Source: Polaromonas sp. 39-63-25
GTDB taxonomy: Bacteria; Pseudomonadota; Gammaproteobacteria; Burkholderiales; Burkholderiaceae_C
DNA: 64,000 nucleotides
Assembly: GCF_002278925.1 (NCBI RefSeq)
Contig: NZ_NCJH01000004.1
Coordinates: forward strand, 81,668-145,667
Direction: 5' to 3'
How positions within the stretch are numbered: the first letter of the stretch is position 1; each line of letters opens with the position of its first letter. Positions 24,761 to 33,741 of the stretch are shown here, in pieces. The notes beneath the pieces are model-generated. The model saw nothing but the letters and a program-made list of their open reading frames with translations, did no database searches and had not been told where the DNA came from. The position numbers and the translations under genes were made by a program.

Positions 24761-26101
24761 TCAGACCGGCTGGAGCGGGCGCACCCGGCCGGCGGGAAAA
24801 ACGATGGAAAAGCGCGAACCCTGGCCAGGTTGGCTCTCGATGCGGAGTTCGGCGCCATGACGCTGCGTGACGTGTTTGACAATCGCCAGGCCCAGCCCCG
24901 TGCCACCGGTTTCGCGTGAGCGGCTGCTGTCGACCCGATAGAAGCGCTCGGTCAGGCGCGGGATGTGCCCAGGCGCGATGCCGGGCCCGGAATCCTTGAC
25001 GGAAAACTCGGCACGACCGTCCGGCAGCGTCTGCCACCTGACCTCGATGCGGCCACCCGCCGGCGTGTAGCGAACCGCGTTATTGAGAAGATTGGACATC
25101 GCACTGAGCAACTCCGCCTGCGAACCGGCGATCTCCTCGTCTGCCGCATCTTCCACCCGCAAGTCATGCTTTTTCCCGCTTCCGTCGGTAAGCAGGACCG
25201 ACAAGGCCCGCCCTTCCTGCTCGCACAGGGTCAGCAGGGCACGCACGGATACCCATTCACTGCTTCCCGGTGGCGGACTACCCTCCAGCCGCGACAGCGT
25301 CAGCAGGTCGTTGACCAGCGTCTGCATGCGCTCAGCCTGCCTGGCCATCAGGGCGAGGTAACGGGCGCGCTCCTCGTCATCGAGCGGCAGGGTCTGCAGA
25401 GTTTCCACAAAACCTGTGAGCACGGTCAGTGGCGTGCGGATTTCGTGCGACACGTTGGCCACGAAATCGCGACGCATGGTTTCTGCCTGTTCCAGCGCCG
25501 TGACGTCACGCGACAGCAGCAACTTGCGACCTTCGCCGTAACGATGCAAATGCACAGCCAGCCTGACGGGCCGGCTGGCCGTGCTGCGCGGGCCGATGAT
25601 GACGATTTCGTGCAGGAAGTCGTCGCCCGCCAAATAGCCCGCAAAATGAGGGTCCCGCAGCAGATTGCCGACATGCTGCATGACATCCTTTTTCGGGTCG
25701 AAGCCGAAATGGACCGCAGCGGTCTCGTTGCACCACTCGATGCGGTTGTTTTTGTCGAGCAGGATCACCCCGTTCGGGGAAGCCTGAATGGCGGCAAGGA
25801 ATTCCTGCAGCCGCGCCTCGCTGTCTGCCGCTTTCTGCTCCCGCGCCCTGATCAGCCGCCAGGTCCGGTCGGCCACTTCACCCCACAGGCCATCAACCCT
25901 GGCCGGAACAGCCGTCTCGCCGCGTTTGAGCCAAAGCAGCAGGCGGGCACCGCGCCGCAGGTCTATCAGCACCCACAACGCACTCGCAGCCAGCAAGCCC
26001 AGGATGGCGCCCTGCGTAGGGCTGCTGCCGCGAAACAGGAACCGGCCCAGCGATGCGCCTGCCAGCTGGAAAAGGAAGAAACGGAAAAGACGCCACGTCA
26101 T
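24761..26101 (-). CDS. phoR: Phosphate regulon sensor histidine kinase PhoR
   Basis: About 446 residues from ATG 26101; a TTG 24 bases upstream just after the phoB stop is possible. Two membrane helices are close together at the N-terminus (about residues 8-50 region) with no large periplasmic loop, as in PhoR. A PAS domain (LQEFLAAIQASPNGVILLDKNNRIEWCNETAAVHFGFDP) precedes the phosphoacceptor site FVANVSHEIRTPLTVLTGF and the ATPase boxes LLNNAVRYTP, VKDSGPGIAP, FYRVDSSRSRETGGTGLGLAIV. It phosphorylates PhoB when phosphate is low and receives its signal through PstB/PhoU. It is the last gene of the pst-pho operon. Confidence 0.94.
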   Translation of the reverse strand: MTWRLFRFFLFQLAGASLGRFLFRGSSPTQGAILGLLAASALWVLIDLRRGARLLLWLKRGETAVPARVDGLWGEVADRTWRLIRAREQKAADSEARLQEFLAAIQASPNGVILLDKNNRIEWCNETAAVHFGFDPKKDVMQHVGNLLRDPHFAGYLAGDDFLHEIVIIGPRSTASRPVRLAVHLHRYGEGRKLLLSRDVTALEQAETMRRDFVANVSHEIRTPLTVLTGFVETLQTLPLDDEERARYLALMARQAERMQTLVNDLLTLSRLEGSPPPGSSEWVSVRALLTLCEQEGRALSVLLTDGSGKKHDLRVEDAADEEIAGSQAELLSAMSNLLNNAVRYTPAGGRIEVRWQTLPDGRAEFSVKDSGPGIAPGHIPRLTERFYRVDSSRSRETGGTGLGLAIVKHVTQRHGAELRIESQPGQGSRFSIVFPAGRVRPLQPV

Positions 26102-26129
26102 GCGCGGATTGTGGGGGAAAAACAATCCC

Positions 26130-26828
26130 TCATGAGGTTCGGGGACGAGCGGTCAGCCGGTAGCCCGCGCCTCGCACTGTTTCCACCAGTGCACCGGCAG
26201 GGCCCAGGGCTTCGCGCAGGCGCTTGACATGGACATCCACCGTCCGCTCCTCAATGAACACATGGTCACCCCAGACCTTGTCGAGCAACTGGCCCCGGCT
26301 GTGAACGCGCTCCACATGTTTCATCAGGTAGTGCAGCAGCTTGAACTCCGTCGGCCCCAGCTTGAGCTCTTCGTTCTCAAAAGAAATGCGGTGTGTGGCG
26401 GCATCGAGCACCAGGGCTCCCACCGTCACACTGTCATTCATGGTCTCGGGTGCACGCCGCCTGAGCACGGCGCGGATGCGGGCCAGCAACTCCTGGGTGG
26501 AAAAAGGTTTGGTGATGTAGTCGTCCGCACCGGCATCCAGACCAGCGATCTTGTCCGGCTCGTCGCCCTTGGCCGTGATCATCAGGATGGGGATGGCCTT
26601 GGTGCGCGCGCTGGCGCGCCATTTCTTGGCCAGCTGCAGACCGCTGTGGCCAGGCAGCATCCAGTCCAGCAGGATGACATCCGGCAACACGGCATCGAGC
26701 TCGCGCTGGGCAGCATCGCCGTCGGCCGCCCAGATGGGCTGGAAGCCGTTGTGCCTGAGGTTGACGGCAACGAGCTCGGCGATCGCCGGCTCGTCTTCCA
26801 CCACCAATACGCGGGGTACAGTCTTCAT
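26130..26828 (-). CDS. phoB: Phosphate regulon response regulator PhoB
   Basis: A 232-residue OmpR-family regulator. The receiver has acidic pocket EDEPAIAEL, phosphoacceptor D in DVILLDWMLPGHSG (about residue 55), T in ILMITAKGD and K in DYITKPFS. The winged-helix domain (LGPTEFKLLHYLMKHVERVHSRGQLLDKVWGDHVFIEERTVDVHVKRLREAL) binds direct repeats of CTGTCAT. Three such boxes are visible in this window, upstream of pstS, ppk and phoX. It is followed by phoR and preceded by phoU with a 16-base gap. Confidence 0.96.
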   Translation of the reverse strand: MKTVPRVLVVEDEPAIAELVAVNLRHNGFQPIWAADGDAAQRELDAVLPDVILLDWMLPGHSGLQLAKKWRASARTKAIPILMITAKGDEPDKIAGLDAGADDYITKPFSTQELLARIRAVLRRRAPETMNDSVTVGALVLDAATHRISFENEELKLGPTEFKLLHYLMKHVERVHSRGQLLDKVWGDHVFIEERTVDVHVKRLREALGPAGALVETVRGAGYRLTARPRTS

Positions 26829-26844
26829 AAGCAGCGATCCATGG

Positions 26845-27546
26845 TCAGCGGACCGCGGACTCTATCGCCTCCATGGAGGTGTGGCGCACGTCGGCGCCCT
26901 TGACCACGTAAATGATGAACTCCGCGATGTTTTTCGCGTGGTCACCGATACGCTCTATGGCCTTGGCCACGAACAGCAGGTCCAGGCTGGACGAAATGGT
27001 GCGGGGATCTTCCATCATGTAGGTGATCAGCTTTCGCACGAAACCGTCAAACTCCTTGTCGATGGCATCGTCTTCCTTGAGGATGGACACGGCCACATTG
27101 ACATCAAGCCGGGCAAACGCATCCAGTGCCTTGCGGAGCAGGCCGGAGGCCAGGTCGGCAGCGATGCGCAGCTCGGAAGACGGCAAGGTGCGCGTGGCGC
27201 CGCTGTCGATGATGGAGCGCACCATGCGTGCGATCTTTTCCGCCTCATCGCCGGCACGCTCGAGATTCGCGGTGGTTTTGGAAATGGCGATCAGCAGGCG
27301 CAGGTCGCGGGCCGTGGGCTGGCGGCGCGCGATGATGGAAGACAGCTCCTTGTCGATATCTATCTCCATGGCATTTACGCGAGACTCCATGTCGGTGACT
27401 TCAGTTGCGGCTTCGGCACTGAATTGGGCGAGCGCATAAACCGCAGTGCGAATCTGGGACTCGACCAGCCCGCCCATTTCCATGACGCGGCTGGAGACGC
27501 TGGTCAGTTCGCTGTCGAACTGGCTGGACAGATGTTTATCACTCAT
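26845..27546 (-). CDS. phoU: Phosphate signalling complex protein PhoU
   Basis: About 233 residues from ATG 27546 (MSDKHLSSQFDSELTSVSSRVMEMGGLVESQI). The protein is two repeated three-helix bundles, with the metal-binding motifs E/D-x3-D in both repeats (for example DMESRVNAMEIDIDKEL and DDAIDKEFDGFVRKL). PhoU links the PstSCAB transporter to PhoR and represses the regulon when phosphate is plentiful. The start lies two bases after the pstB stop, so translation is coupled. Confidence 0.95.
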   Translation of the reverse strand: MSDKHLSSQFDSELTSVSSRVMEMGGLVESQIRTAVYALAQFSAEAATEVTDMESRVNAMEIDIDKELSSIIARRQPTARDLRLLIAISKTTANLERAGDEAEKIARMVRSIIDSGATRTLPSSELRIAADLASGLLRKALDAFARLDVNVAVSILKEDDAIDKEFDGFVRKLITYMMEDPRTISSSLDLLFVAKAIERIGDHAKNIAEFIIYVVKGADVRHTSMEAIESAVR

Positions 27547-27548
27547 GA

Positions 27549-28334
27549 TCAACCAAACCTTCCTGTAATGTAATCTTCAGTTTCCTGCCGTTTTGGCTTG
27601 AGGAATATCTGGTCGGTCTCGCCAAACTCGATGAGTTCGCCAAGGTACATGTACGCGGTGTAGTCGCTGCAACGCGCCGCCTGCTGCATGTTGTGGGTGA
27701 CGATGGCAATGGTGTAGTCCTGCTTCAGTTCATGCACCAACTCCTCCACCTTGCCCGTGGAGATCGGGTCCAGCGCGGATGTGGGTTCATCGAGCAGCAG
27801 CACAGACGGCTTGACGGCCACGCTGCGTGCGATGCAAAGTCGCTGCTGCTGGCCGCCGGACAGCGACAGGCCACTCTGGCTGAGTTTGTCCTTGACCTCA
27901 TTCCACAGTGCCGCCTTGGACAAGGCCCACTCCACGCGATCGTCCATTTCGCCCTTGCTCAGGTTTTCATAGAGCTTCACGCCAAACGCGATGTTGTCGT
28001 AAATCGACATCGGAAACGGCGTGGGTTTCTGGAAGACCATGCCAATGCGAGCCCTCAGCAGGTTGATGTCCTGCTTGGGGTCCAGGATGTTCTGCCCATA
28101 AAAGTTGATCTGGCCTTCGGCGCGCTGGCCCGGGTAGAGGCTGTACATGCGATTGAGCGTGCGCAGCAGCGTGGACTTGCCGCAACCCGACGGGCCGATG
28201 AAGGCCGTCACCTTGCGTTCCTCGATATCGAGGTTCACGTTCTTGAGGCCCTGAAATTTACCGTAGAAAAAGTGGAGCTTGCGCAGCTCAAGGGCATTTT
28301 TTTTTGCTTGCACGGCGGCTGGAGTATCTGGCAT
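27549..28334 (-). CDS. pstB: Phosphate ABC transporter ATPase PstB
   Basis: A 261-residue ATPase. Walker A is GPSGCGKST (about residues 47-55), the Q-loop is [19 protein letters not shown] (diagnostic of PstB), signature [16 protein letters not shown], Walker [14 protein letters not shown] and switch [12 protein letters not shown]. It drives phosphate import through PstC/PstA and takes part in signalling with PhoU. It follows pstA with a gap of about 50 bases. Confidence 0.97.
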   Translation of the reverse strand: MPDTPAAVQAKKNALELRKLHFFYGKFQGLKNVNLDIEERKVTAFIGPSGCGKSTLLRTLNRMYSLYPGQRAEGQINFYGQNILDPKQDINLLRARIGMVFQKPTPFPMSIYDNIAFGVKLYENLSKGEMDDRVEWALSKAALWNEVKDKLSQSGLSLSGGQQQRLCIARSVAVKPSVLLLDEPTSALDPISTGKVEELVHELKQDYTIAIVTHNMQQAARCSDYTAYMYLGELIEFGETDQIFLKPKRQETEDYITGRFG

Positions 28335-28384
28335 GGTGGATTCCGGGTCTTGAGAAGGTCAGATGTTTTGGAGGGACGGCGGCA

Positions 28385-29239
28385 TTAACCCGGCGCCTTT
28401 TCACGCAGGAACACACGTGCCACGATGTTGAGCACGAGTACCGACAGGGTGATCAGCAAGGCGCCTCCCCAGGCCAGGCGTATCCAGTTCTCGTAGGGGC
28501 TGAGTGCAAACTGGAAAATCACCACCGGCAGATTGGCCATGGGCGCACCCATGTCGGTGCTGAAAAACTGGTTGTTGAGCGCGGTAAACAGCAGAGGCGC
28601 AGTCTCCCCGCTCATGCGCGCGACCGCCAGCAGCAGACCCGTCATGACGCCGCTTTTGGCCGCCCGAAGCGTAACCAGCGTGGCCACCTTCCAGCGGGGG
28701 GCACCGAGTGCAAACGCCGCTTCACGCAAACTGCCGGGCACCAGGCGCATCATGTTTTCCGTGGTACGCACCACCACCGGCACCGCGATCAGGGACAGCG
28801 CCAGGCTGCCGGCCCAACCGGAAAAATTGCCCACGGTGGCCACCGCGATGGCGTACACAAACAGTCCCAGCACAATGGAGGGAGCGGAAAGCATGATGTC
28901 CGTGACGAAACGTGTCAGTTCGGCGGTTTTGCTCTGGTCACCGTACTCGGCCAGGTACACGCCGGCAAAAACCCCGATGGGCGTGGATACAAGTACCGCG
29001 AAGCCGACCATCATCAGGCTGCCAACGATGGCGTTGGCCAGGCCCCCGCCTTCGCTGCCCGGCGCGGGTGTGGACTGGGTGAACATGTTCCAGTCCAGCG
29101 CCGCAAAGCCGTTGGCGAACAGCACACTCAGGATCCACAGCAGCACGACCAGACCAAGCACCATGGCGCCCATGGAAAGCGTCAGGCCGATGGCATTGGA
29201 ACGCCTGCGGCTTGTGTAGAGTTGTTGGTTGAGTTTCAT
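28385..29239 (-). CDS. pstA: Phosphate ABC transporter permease PstA
   Basis: A 284-residue inner-membrane protein with six helices. The PstA pattern is clear: GGLANAIVGSLMMVGFAVLVSTPIGVFAGVYLAEYG and the EAA loop GSLREAAFALGAPRWKVATLVTLRAAKSGVMTGLLLAVARMSGETAPLLFTA. It forms the channel with PstC. There is a 37-base gap after pstC. Confidence 0.96.
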   Translation of the reverse strand: MKLNQQLYTSRRRSNAIGLTLSMGAMVLGLVVLLWILSVLFANGFAALDWNMFTQSTPAPGSEGGGLANAIVGSLMMVGFAVLVSTPIGVFAGVYLAEYGDQSKTAELTRFVTDIMLSAPSIVLGLFVYAIAVATVGNFSGWAGSLALSLIAVPVVVRTTENMMRLVPGSLREAAFALGAPRWKVATLVTLRAAKSGVMTGLLLAVARMSGETAPLLFTALNNQFFSTDMGAPMANLPVVIFQFALSPYENWIRLAWGGALLITLSVLVLNIVARVFLREKAPG

Positions 29240-29276
29240 CAGGGCTTCCCGATTTGTTGGAGTGTGTGGCAGGGGC

Positions 29277-30275
29277 TCAGAGGCCCTTGGCCTTCTCGGC
29301 GCGCAACATCAATATCTTGGCGAGTGAAAGCACGATGAAGGTAATGACGAAGAGCAGAAAACCCAGTGCAAACAGGGTGGAGAGGTGGAAGTCGGCCGCT
29401 TCCCCAAACTCGTTGGCCAGCGTGGATGCAATCGATGTGCCCGGCGAAAACAGCGAGGTGGGCATGCGGTTGGCATTGCCGATCACAAAGGTTACCGCCA
29501 TGGTCTCACCCAGCGCACGACCCAGGCCAAGCATGATCCCGCCAATGACGCCCTTCTGGGTGTAGGGCAGGACCACCCGCCTGACCACTTCCCAGGTGGT
29601 GCATCCCAGACCGTAGGCCGATTCGCGCAGGATGGGCGGCACGATCTCGAACACATCGCGCATCACTGCAGCCACAAACGGCAGGACCATGAAGGCCAGC
29701 ACAATGCCGGCGGCCAGAATCCCGAAACCGTTGGTGCTGCCGCCGAACAGGAAACCGATCAGCGGCATGCCGCCCAGCAGTTGCTGCACCGGCATCTGGA
29801 AGTAGTCGGCAAACAGGGGCGCAAATACAAACAGGCCGAACATGCCGTAAATGATGGAGGGCACCGCAGCCAAAAGCTCAACTGCGATCCCCAGGGGACG
29901 GCGCAGCCAGACAGGACAGGTCTCGGTGAGAAACAGCGCGATGCCAAAAGCCAGCGGCACTGCAATCAGCATGGCCAGTCCGGAACTGGCGATGGTGCCA
30001 ACGATGGCAATCGCGGCGCCGAATTCCTCGTTGATGATGTCCCATTCAACGCGCCAGATGAAGTTGAAGCCGAACTTCTGGAACGTGGGCCAGGCGTTGA
30101 TGAACAAGGAGATGATGATGCCCACCAGGGCAATCAGCACCAGCAGCGAAAAGCTCTGGGTGACGCGGTGAAACAGGATGTCCTGGAAGCGTTGCCGCCT
30201 GGCGATCGACGCCATGTTGGGGTTGACGGTCTCGACAGGCGCATTTAGCGGATTCATGGCGATTTCCATGCTCAT
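29277..30275 (-). CDS. pstC: Phosphate ABC transporter permease PstC
   Basis: About 332 residues from ATG 30275, chosen because GGGAG lies 5 bases before it; ATG 30287 adds four residues. Six helices and the EAA loop IVPPILRESAYGLGCTTWEVVRRVVLPYTQKGVIGGIMLGLGRALGETMAV identify PstC. It pairs with PstA as the phosphate channel. A very strong inverted repeat separates it from pstS (30313-30349). Confidence 0.95.
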   Translation of the reverse strand: MSMEIAMNPLNAPVETVNPNMASIARRQRFQDILFHRVTQSFSLLVLIALVGIIISLFINAWPTFQKFGFNFIWRVEWDIINEEFGAAIAIVGTIASSGLAMLIAVPLAFGIALFLTETCPVWLRRPLGIAVELLAAVPSIIYGMFGLFVFAPLFADYFQMPVQQLLGGMPLIGFLFGGSTNGFGILAAGIVLAFMVLPFVAAVMRDVFEIVPPILRESAYGLGCTTWEVVRRVVLPYTQKGVIGGIMLGLGRALGETMAVTFVIGNANRMPTSLFSPGTSIASTLANEFGEAADFHLSTLFALGFLLFVITFIVLSLAKILMLRAEKAKGL

Positions 30276-30312
30276 TTTGACTCCCATGTGAGGTCATCCA
30301 ATCTGATAAACC

Positions 30313-30349
30313 GACATCCGCCGGCCGGACTTGCCGGACGGCGGATGTC
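30313..30349. repeat. Strong inverted repeat between pstS and pstC
   Basis: GACATCCGCCG at the left arm and CGGCGGATGTC at the right, with a second CCGG/CCGG pairing inside, gives a nearly continuous stem of about 15 pairs. No T-run follows on the pst-transcribed strand. This fits an mRNA-stabilising or attenuating hairpin that lets pstS be made in excess over the membrane components; that role is inferred. Confidence 0.75.
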
Positions 30350-30368
30350 ATTTCAGGATCAGTTCAAC

Positions 30369-31400
30369 TCACTTCGCGATCTGCGACCACACCTTGGTGC
30401 GGATCTGGGCAGTCAGCGCGTCGGGGAGCGGCACGTAGTCGAGCTCGGAAGCCATGCCTTTGCCGTTTTTGAAGGCCCAGTCAAAGAACTTTAACACCTC
30501 GGCGGACTGCGCTTTGTCGGCTGGGTTCTTGTACATCAGGATGAAGGAAGCCGTGCTCACGGGCCAGCTGTCTGCGCCCTTGGCATTGACCATGGAGACG
30601 CCCATGCCGGGCACGCTGAACCAGTCGGCACCCGCGGCAGCGGAGGCAAATGCAGCATCGTCCGGGCTCACATACTTGCCATCGGCATTCTGCAGCTGCA
30701 GGAAATTCATCTTGTTCTTCTTCACGTAGGCGTATTCCACGTAACCCAGCGCGCCCTTGACGCGGTTCACGTTGGCGGCCACGCCTTCGTTGCCCTTGCC
30801 GCCGACGGAAGACGGTGCAGGCCACTTCACGGCAGCACCCTTGCCCACGGTGTCGGCCCATTCCTTGCTGACCACTGTCAGGTAGTCGGTCCAGTTGAAG
30901 GTCGTGCCGGATCCGTCAGCGCGGTGCACCACGGTGATGTTCTGGTCAGGCAGTGTCTTGCCGGGGTTCAGGGCTACCAGTTTGGGGTCGTTCCACTTGA
31001 CAACCTTGCCCAGGAACATCTCGGCCAGCACGGGGCCGGTGACGCGCAGTTCGCCAGGCTTGAAGCCTTCGAGGTTGATCACGGGCACGGTGCCGCCGAT
31101 GATGGCGGGAAACTGGACCATGCCATCCTTGTCCAGGTCCGCGCCGGGCACGGGTGCGTCAGACGCGCCGAAAGCAACCGTCTTGGCGCGAATCTGGCGG
31201 ATGCCGCCCGACGAACCGATGGACTGGTAGTTCAGGCCGGTGCCGGTCGCCTTTTTGTAGGCTTCGGCCCACTTGGCGTAAATCGGGAAGGGGAAGGTCG
31301 CGCCGGCGCCGGTGATGTCGGCGGCCATGGCGGAACCCATGCCCAGAGTGGCAAAAGCGGCGACGGCCATTGCTTTGAGGAAAATGCGCTTGTGTTTCAT
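30369..31400 (-). CDS. pstS: Phosphate-binding periplasmic protein PstS
   Basis: A 343-residue periplasmic protein. Signal peptide MKHKRIFLKAMAVAAFATLGMGSAMA precedes DITGAGATFPFPIYAKWAEAYKK, the PstS signature with a phosphate-binding T and F. Further binding residues lie in YQSIGSSGGIRQI and VVHRADGSGTTFNWTDYL. It captures phosphate and starts the pstSCAB-phoU-phoB-phoR operon. Ribosome site AAGGAG is 5 bases before the ATG, and a Pho box with a matching -10 lies upstream. Confidence 0.97.
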   Translation of the reverse strand: MKHKRIFLKAMAVAAFATLGMGSAMAADITGAGATFPFPIYAKWAEAYKKATGTGLNYQSIGSSGGIRQIRAKTVAFGASDAPVPGADLDKDGMVQFPAIIGGTVPVINLEGFKPGELRVTGPVLAEMFLGKVVKWNDPKLVALNPGKTLPDQNITVVHRADGSGTTFNWTDYLTVVSKEWADTVGKGAAVKWPAPSSVGGKGNEGVAANVNRVKGALGYVEYAYVKKNKMNFLQLQNADGKYVSPDDAAFASAAAGADWFSVPGMGVSMVNAKGADSWPVSTASFILMYKNPADKAQSAEVLKFFDWAFKNGKGMASELDYVPLPDALTAQIRTKVWSQIAK

Positions 31401-31439
31401 GTGGCTCCTTACGGTTGGATAAACGGGTCAACAGGCTGT

Positions 31440-31473
31440 ACTGTAGAAGCTCAATGTGACAGGTACGTGACAA
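31440..31473 (-). promoter_or_regulatory. Pho box and -10 of the pst-pho operon
   Basis: On the minus strand TTGTCAC GTAC CTGTCAC (31473-31456) has two 7-base PhoB half-sites separated by exactly 4 bases. Ten bases further on is TACAGT (31445-31440), where the -10 box of PhoB-activated promoters lies. The pstS ATG is about 55 bases downstream of the box. Confidence 0.88.
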
Positions 31474-31719
31474 ACGCATGAAAAAACAGGACCCGATTTT
31501 ACCAATCGGTCATTCGTGGCTCCCACAACCGGCCCCCCCCCTGTCCGCAGCCCGGATTGGCCGCGTTTCACAGCCCGGTCACCGGCGCCCGGCACTCTGC
31601 CTGATTGTGTCGTTTCCCAACGGCAGGTAGCCCTTCCGGGCCCCTGCCGCCATGCCCGTCCCGGCACTGTCGTTCCGCGTGAATGCTATGCTGGCTGCGC
31701 CCCAAACAATCACTCACAC

Positions 31720-33210
31720 ATGCAAAATGGAACCCGCCTGGCTGCCGTGGACCTTGGGTCCAACAGCTACCGCCTCGAAATAGGCCGTCTCGATCACGGC
31801 CAGATCCACCGTACCGAATACCTCAAGGAAACCGTGCGCCAGGGCAACGGCCTGGATGAGGATCGCAACCTCACGCCGGAAGCCATGCAGCGCGGCTGGG
31901 ACTGCCTGGCGCGGTTTGGCGAGCGCCTCGCCGGCTTCAAAAAGGGGGAGGTGCACGCCGTCGCCACCCAGACCCTGCGCGAAGCCCGCAACCGCGACGT
32001 TTTTCTGCAGCGCGCCCACAAGGTGCTGGGTTTTCCCATCGACGTGATCTCCGGACGCGAGGAAGCCCGCCTGATCTACCAGGGCGTGGCGCACCTGCTG
32101 CCGCAGTCCGGCGAACGCCGCCTGGTCGTGGACATCGGGGGCCGGTCCACCGAAATGATCCTGGGCAAGGGCCTGGACGCGGTGACCATGGAGTCCTACC
32201 GCGTCGGCAGCGTGGGCTGGTCGATGAAGTATTTCCCCGACGGCCAGTTCACCGCGCGGGCCTTCCAGACGGCCGAGGTGGCCGCCAAGGCAGTGCTGGA
32301 CGAAGCCATCAATCTCTACCGCGGCGGCTGGGACGTGGCCTACGGCTCGTCGGGCACGGTCGGTGCTGTGAGCGATGTGCTGATGGCCGGGGGCTGGCCC
32401 CAGGGCCTGGTCACGCGCGAAGGGCTGGACTGGCTGCTGGACCGCCTGCTCAAGGCCCAGAGCGCAGAGCGCCTCAAGCTCGAAGGCATGAAGGACGACC
32501 GGCGTGCCGTGATTGGCGGCGGCGTCAGCGTGCTGCGCGCGGTGTTCGAGCTGATGGGCATCAAGCAGATGCAGACCGCCCAGGGCGCCCTGCGTCATGG
32601 CGTGCTGTACGACCTGCTCGACCGCGAGGAAGAAACGACCGACCTGCGCTCGACCAGCGTGCAGCGGCTGACCCGCAAGTTCGACACCGACACCGCGCAG
32701 GCCCAGCGCGTGAGCAGGATCGCCCGCGCCCTCTTCGCGCAAGCCAGCACCGGCCTGTCGCCGGCCGAACTGGGGCGTGTCCAGCGCAAGCTCGACTGGG
32801 CCGCCCTGCTGCATGAAATCGGCAGCCACATCTCGCACAGCGATTACCACAAGCACGGCGCCTACATCCTGGACAACGCCGATGCACCGGGCTTCACCCT
32901 GCAGGAACTGCACCGCCTGAGCCTGCTGGTGCTGGGCCACCGCGGCAAGCTGCGCAAGCTGGAGGCCGATTTCGAGGACGAGGTTTTCGTGCTGCAGCTG
33001 CTTTGCCTGCGGCTGGCGGTGATCCTGTGCCACGCGCGTCGCGACCCCGATGTCAAGGGCGTGCAGATCGCCAGCGCCGGTAATCGCCAGTTTTCGCTGG
33101 TCTGCCGACCGGGTTGGGCCGAGGCCTACCCCCAGTCAGCGCACCTGCTGCGTGAAGAAGTGCTGGCCTGGCAGAAAACGCCCTGGAGTCTGGCGCTCGA
33201 AGGACTCTGA
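31720..33210 (+). CDS. ppx: Exopolyphosphatase/guanosine pentaphosphate phosphatase (Ppx/GppA family)
   Basis: About 496 residues from ATG 31720 (MQNGTRLAAVDLGSNSYRLEIGRL); an upstream in-frame extension has no coding character. The N-terminal ASKHA fold has the phosphate-1 motif AAVDLGSNSYRLE and the phosphate-2 motif LVVDIGGRSTEMILG, plus VISGREEARLIYQGV. The C-terminal part has an HD-like helical domain (WAALLHEIGSHISHSDYHKHGAYILDN). It degrades polyphosphate from the end and possibly pppGpp. It is divergent from pstS and opposite to ppk further on, so synthesis and breakdown of polyphosphate flank this region. Confidence 0.93.
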   Translation: MQNGTRLAAVDLGSNSYRLEIGRLDHGQIHRTEYLKETVRQGNGLDEDRNLTPEAMQRGWDCLARFGERLAGFKKGEVHAVATQTLREARNRDVFLQRAHKVLGFPIDVISGREEARLIYQGVAHLLPQSGERRLVVDIGGRSTEMILGKGLDAVTMESYRVGSVGWSMKYFPDGQFTARAFQTAEVAAKAVLDEAINLYRGGWDVAYGSSGTVGAVSDVLMAGGWPQGLVTREGLDWLLDRLLKAQSAERLKLEGMKDDRRAVIGGGVSVLRAVFELMGIKQMQTAQGALRHGVLYDLLDREEETTDLRSTSVQRLTRKFDTDTAQAQRVSRIARALFAQASTGLSPAELGRVQRKLDWAALLHEIGSHISHSDYHKHGAYILDNADAPGFTLQELHRLSLLVLGHRGKLRKLEADFEDEVFVLQLLCLRLAVILCHARRDPDVKGVQIASAGNRQFSLVCRPGWAEAYPQSAHLLREEVLAWQKTPWSLALEGL

Positions 33211-33252
33211 AGGCCTGAGGGACGGGGCTTGACCTGTTTTTCAAGAACGGTA

Positions 33253-33272
33253 TAAACTGTATATACTGTTTA
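33253..33272. promoter_or_regulatory. Operator-like palindrome before the lysine-rich RHH gene
   Basis: TAAACTGTATATACTGTTTA is an inverted repeat apart from one symmetric T/T mismatch pair. It ends 17 bases before the ATG at 33290, where a core promoter or autoregulatory operator would be expected. Confidence 0.55.
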
Positions 33273-33289
33273 CTCCGAAAGACATTCAC

Positions 33290-33712
33290 ATGGCAACTGC
33301 GAAAAAATCCGGCCTCCCAGTGAAAGCCGGCACCGCCTCCCGCAAGGCGCCCGTCAGGAAAGCGGCAACACCCGTCACGAAAGCCAGAGCCCCTGTCGCC
33401 AAAAAGGCCATGACCCCGACCGCCCCCGTCAAAAACCAGACGATCAAGCCCAGGGCTGCCACCGCGTCGGAAAAACCCGAGAAGGTTAAAAAACCCAAAC
33501 TGGTACGCGACAGCTTCACCATTCCCAAGGCCGAATATGTGGTGCTTGACGAGCTCAAGCAGCGCGCTGCCAAGTTGACCCAGCCGGTCAAAAAAAGTGA
33601 ATTACTCAGGGCCGGCATCAAGGCACTGGCAGCCATGCAGGATGCAGCCTTTCTGACGGCGTTGGCCAATGTGCCGGCGATCAAGACCGGTCGCCCGACA
33701 AAGTCTTCCTGA
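33290..33712 (+). CDS. Lysine/alanine-rich protein with C-terminal ribbon-helix-helix-like domain
   Basis: A 140-residue protein. The first 75 residues are a disordered, histone-H1-like tail rich in Lys, Ala and Pro (KKSGLPVKAGTASRKAPVRK, PVAKKAMTPTAPVKN). The C-terminal part VRDSFTIPKAEYVVLDELKQRAAKLTQPVKKSELLRAGIKAL has the beta-helix-helix pattern of RHH DNA-binding proteins. It probably binds DNA as a dimer; the basic tail could bind DNA or polyphosphate. It lies between ppx and sixA/ppk. The palindrome at 33253-33272 suggests autoregulation. No named family is recognised. Confidence 0.75.
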   Translation: MATAKKSGLPVKAGTASRKAPVRKAATPVTKARAPVAKKAMTPTAPVKNQTIKPRAATASEKPEKVKKPKLVRDSFTIPKAEYVVLDELKQRAAKLTQPVKKSELLRAGIKALAAMQDAAFLTALANVPAIKTGRPTKSS

Positions 33713-33741
33713 ACCAGCGCAGCCCAGCCGGCAGGCGTGGC

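Noticed and set aside
33253-33272. LexA-type SOS box before the lysine-rich RHH gene
   Set aside because: The sequence has CTGTATATACTG, not the CTG-N10-CAG geometry of a LexA site, so it is listed only as an operator-like palindrome.
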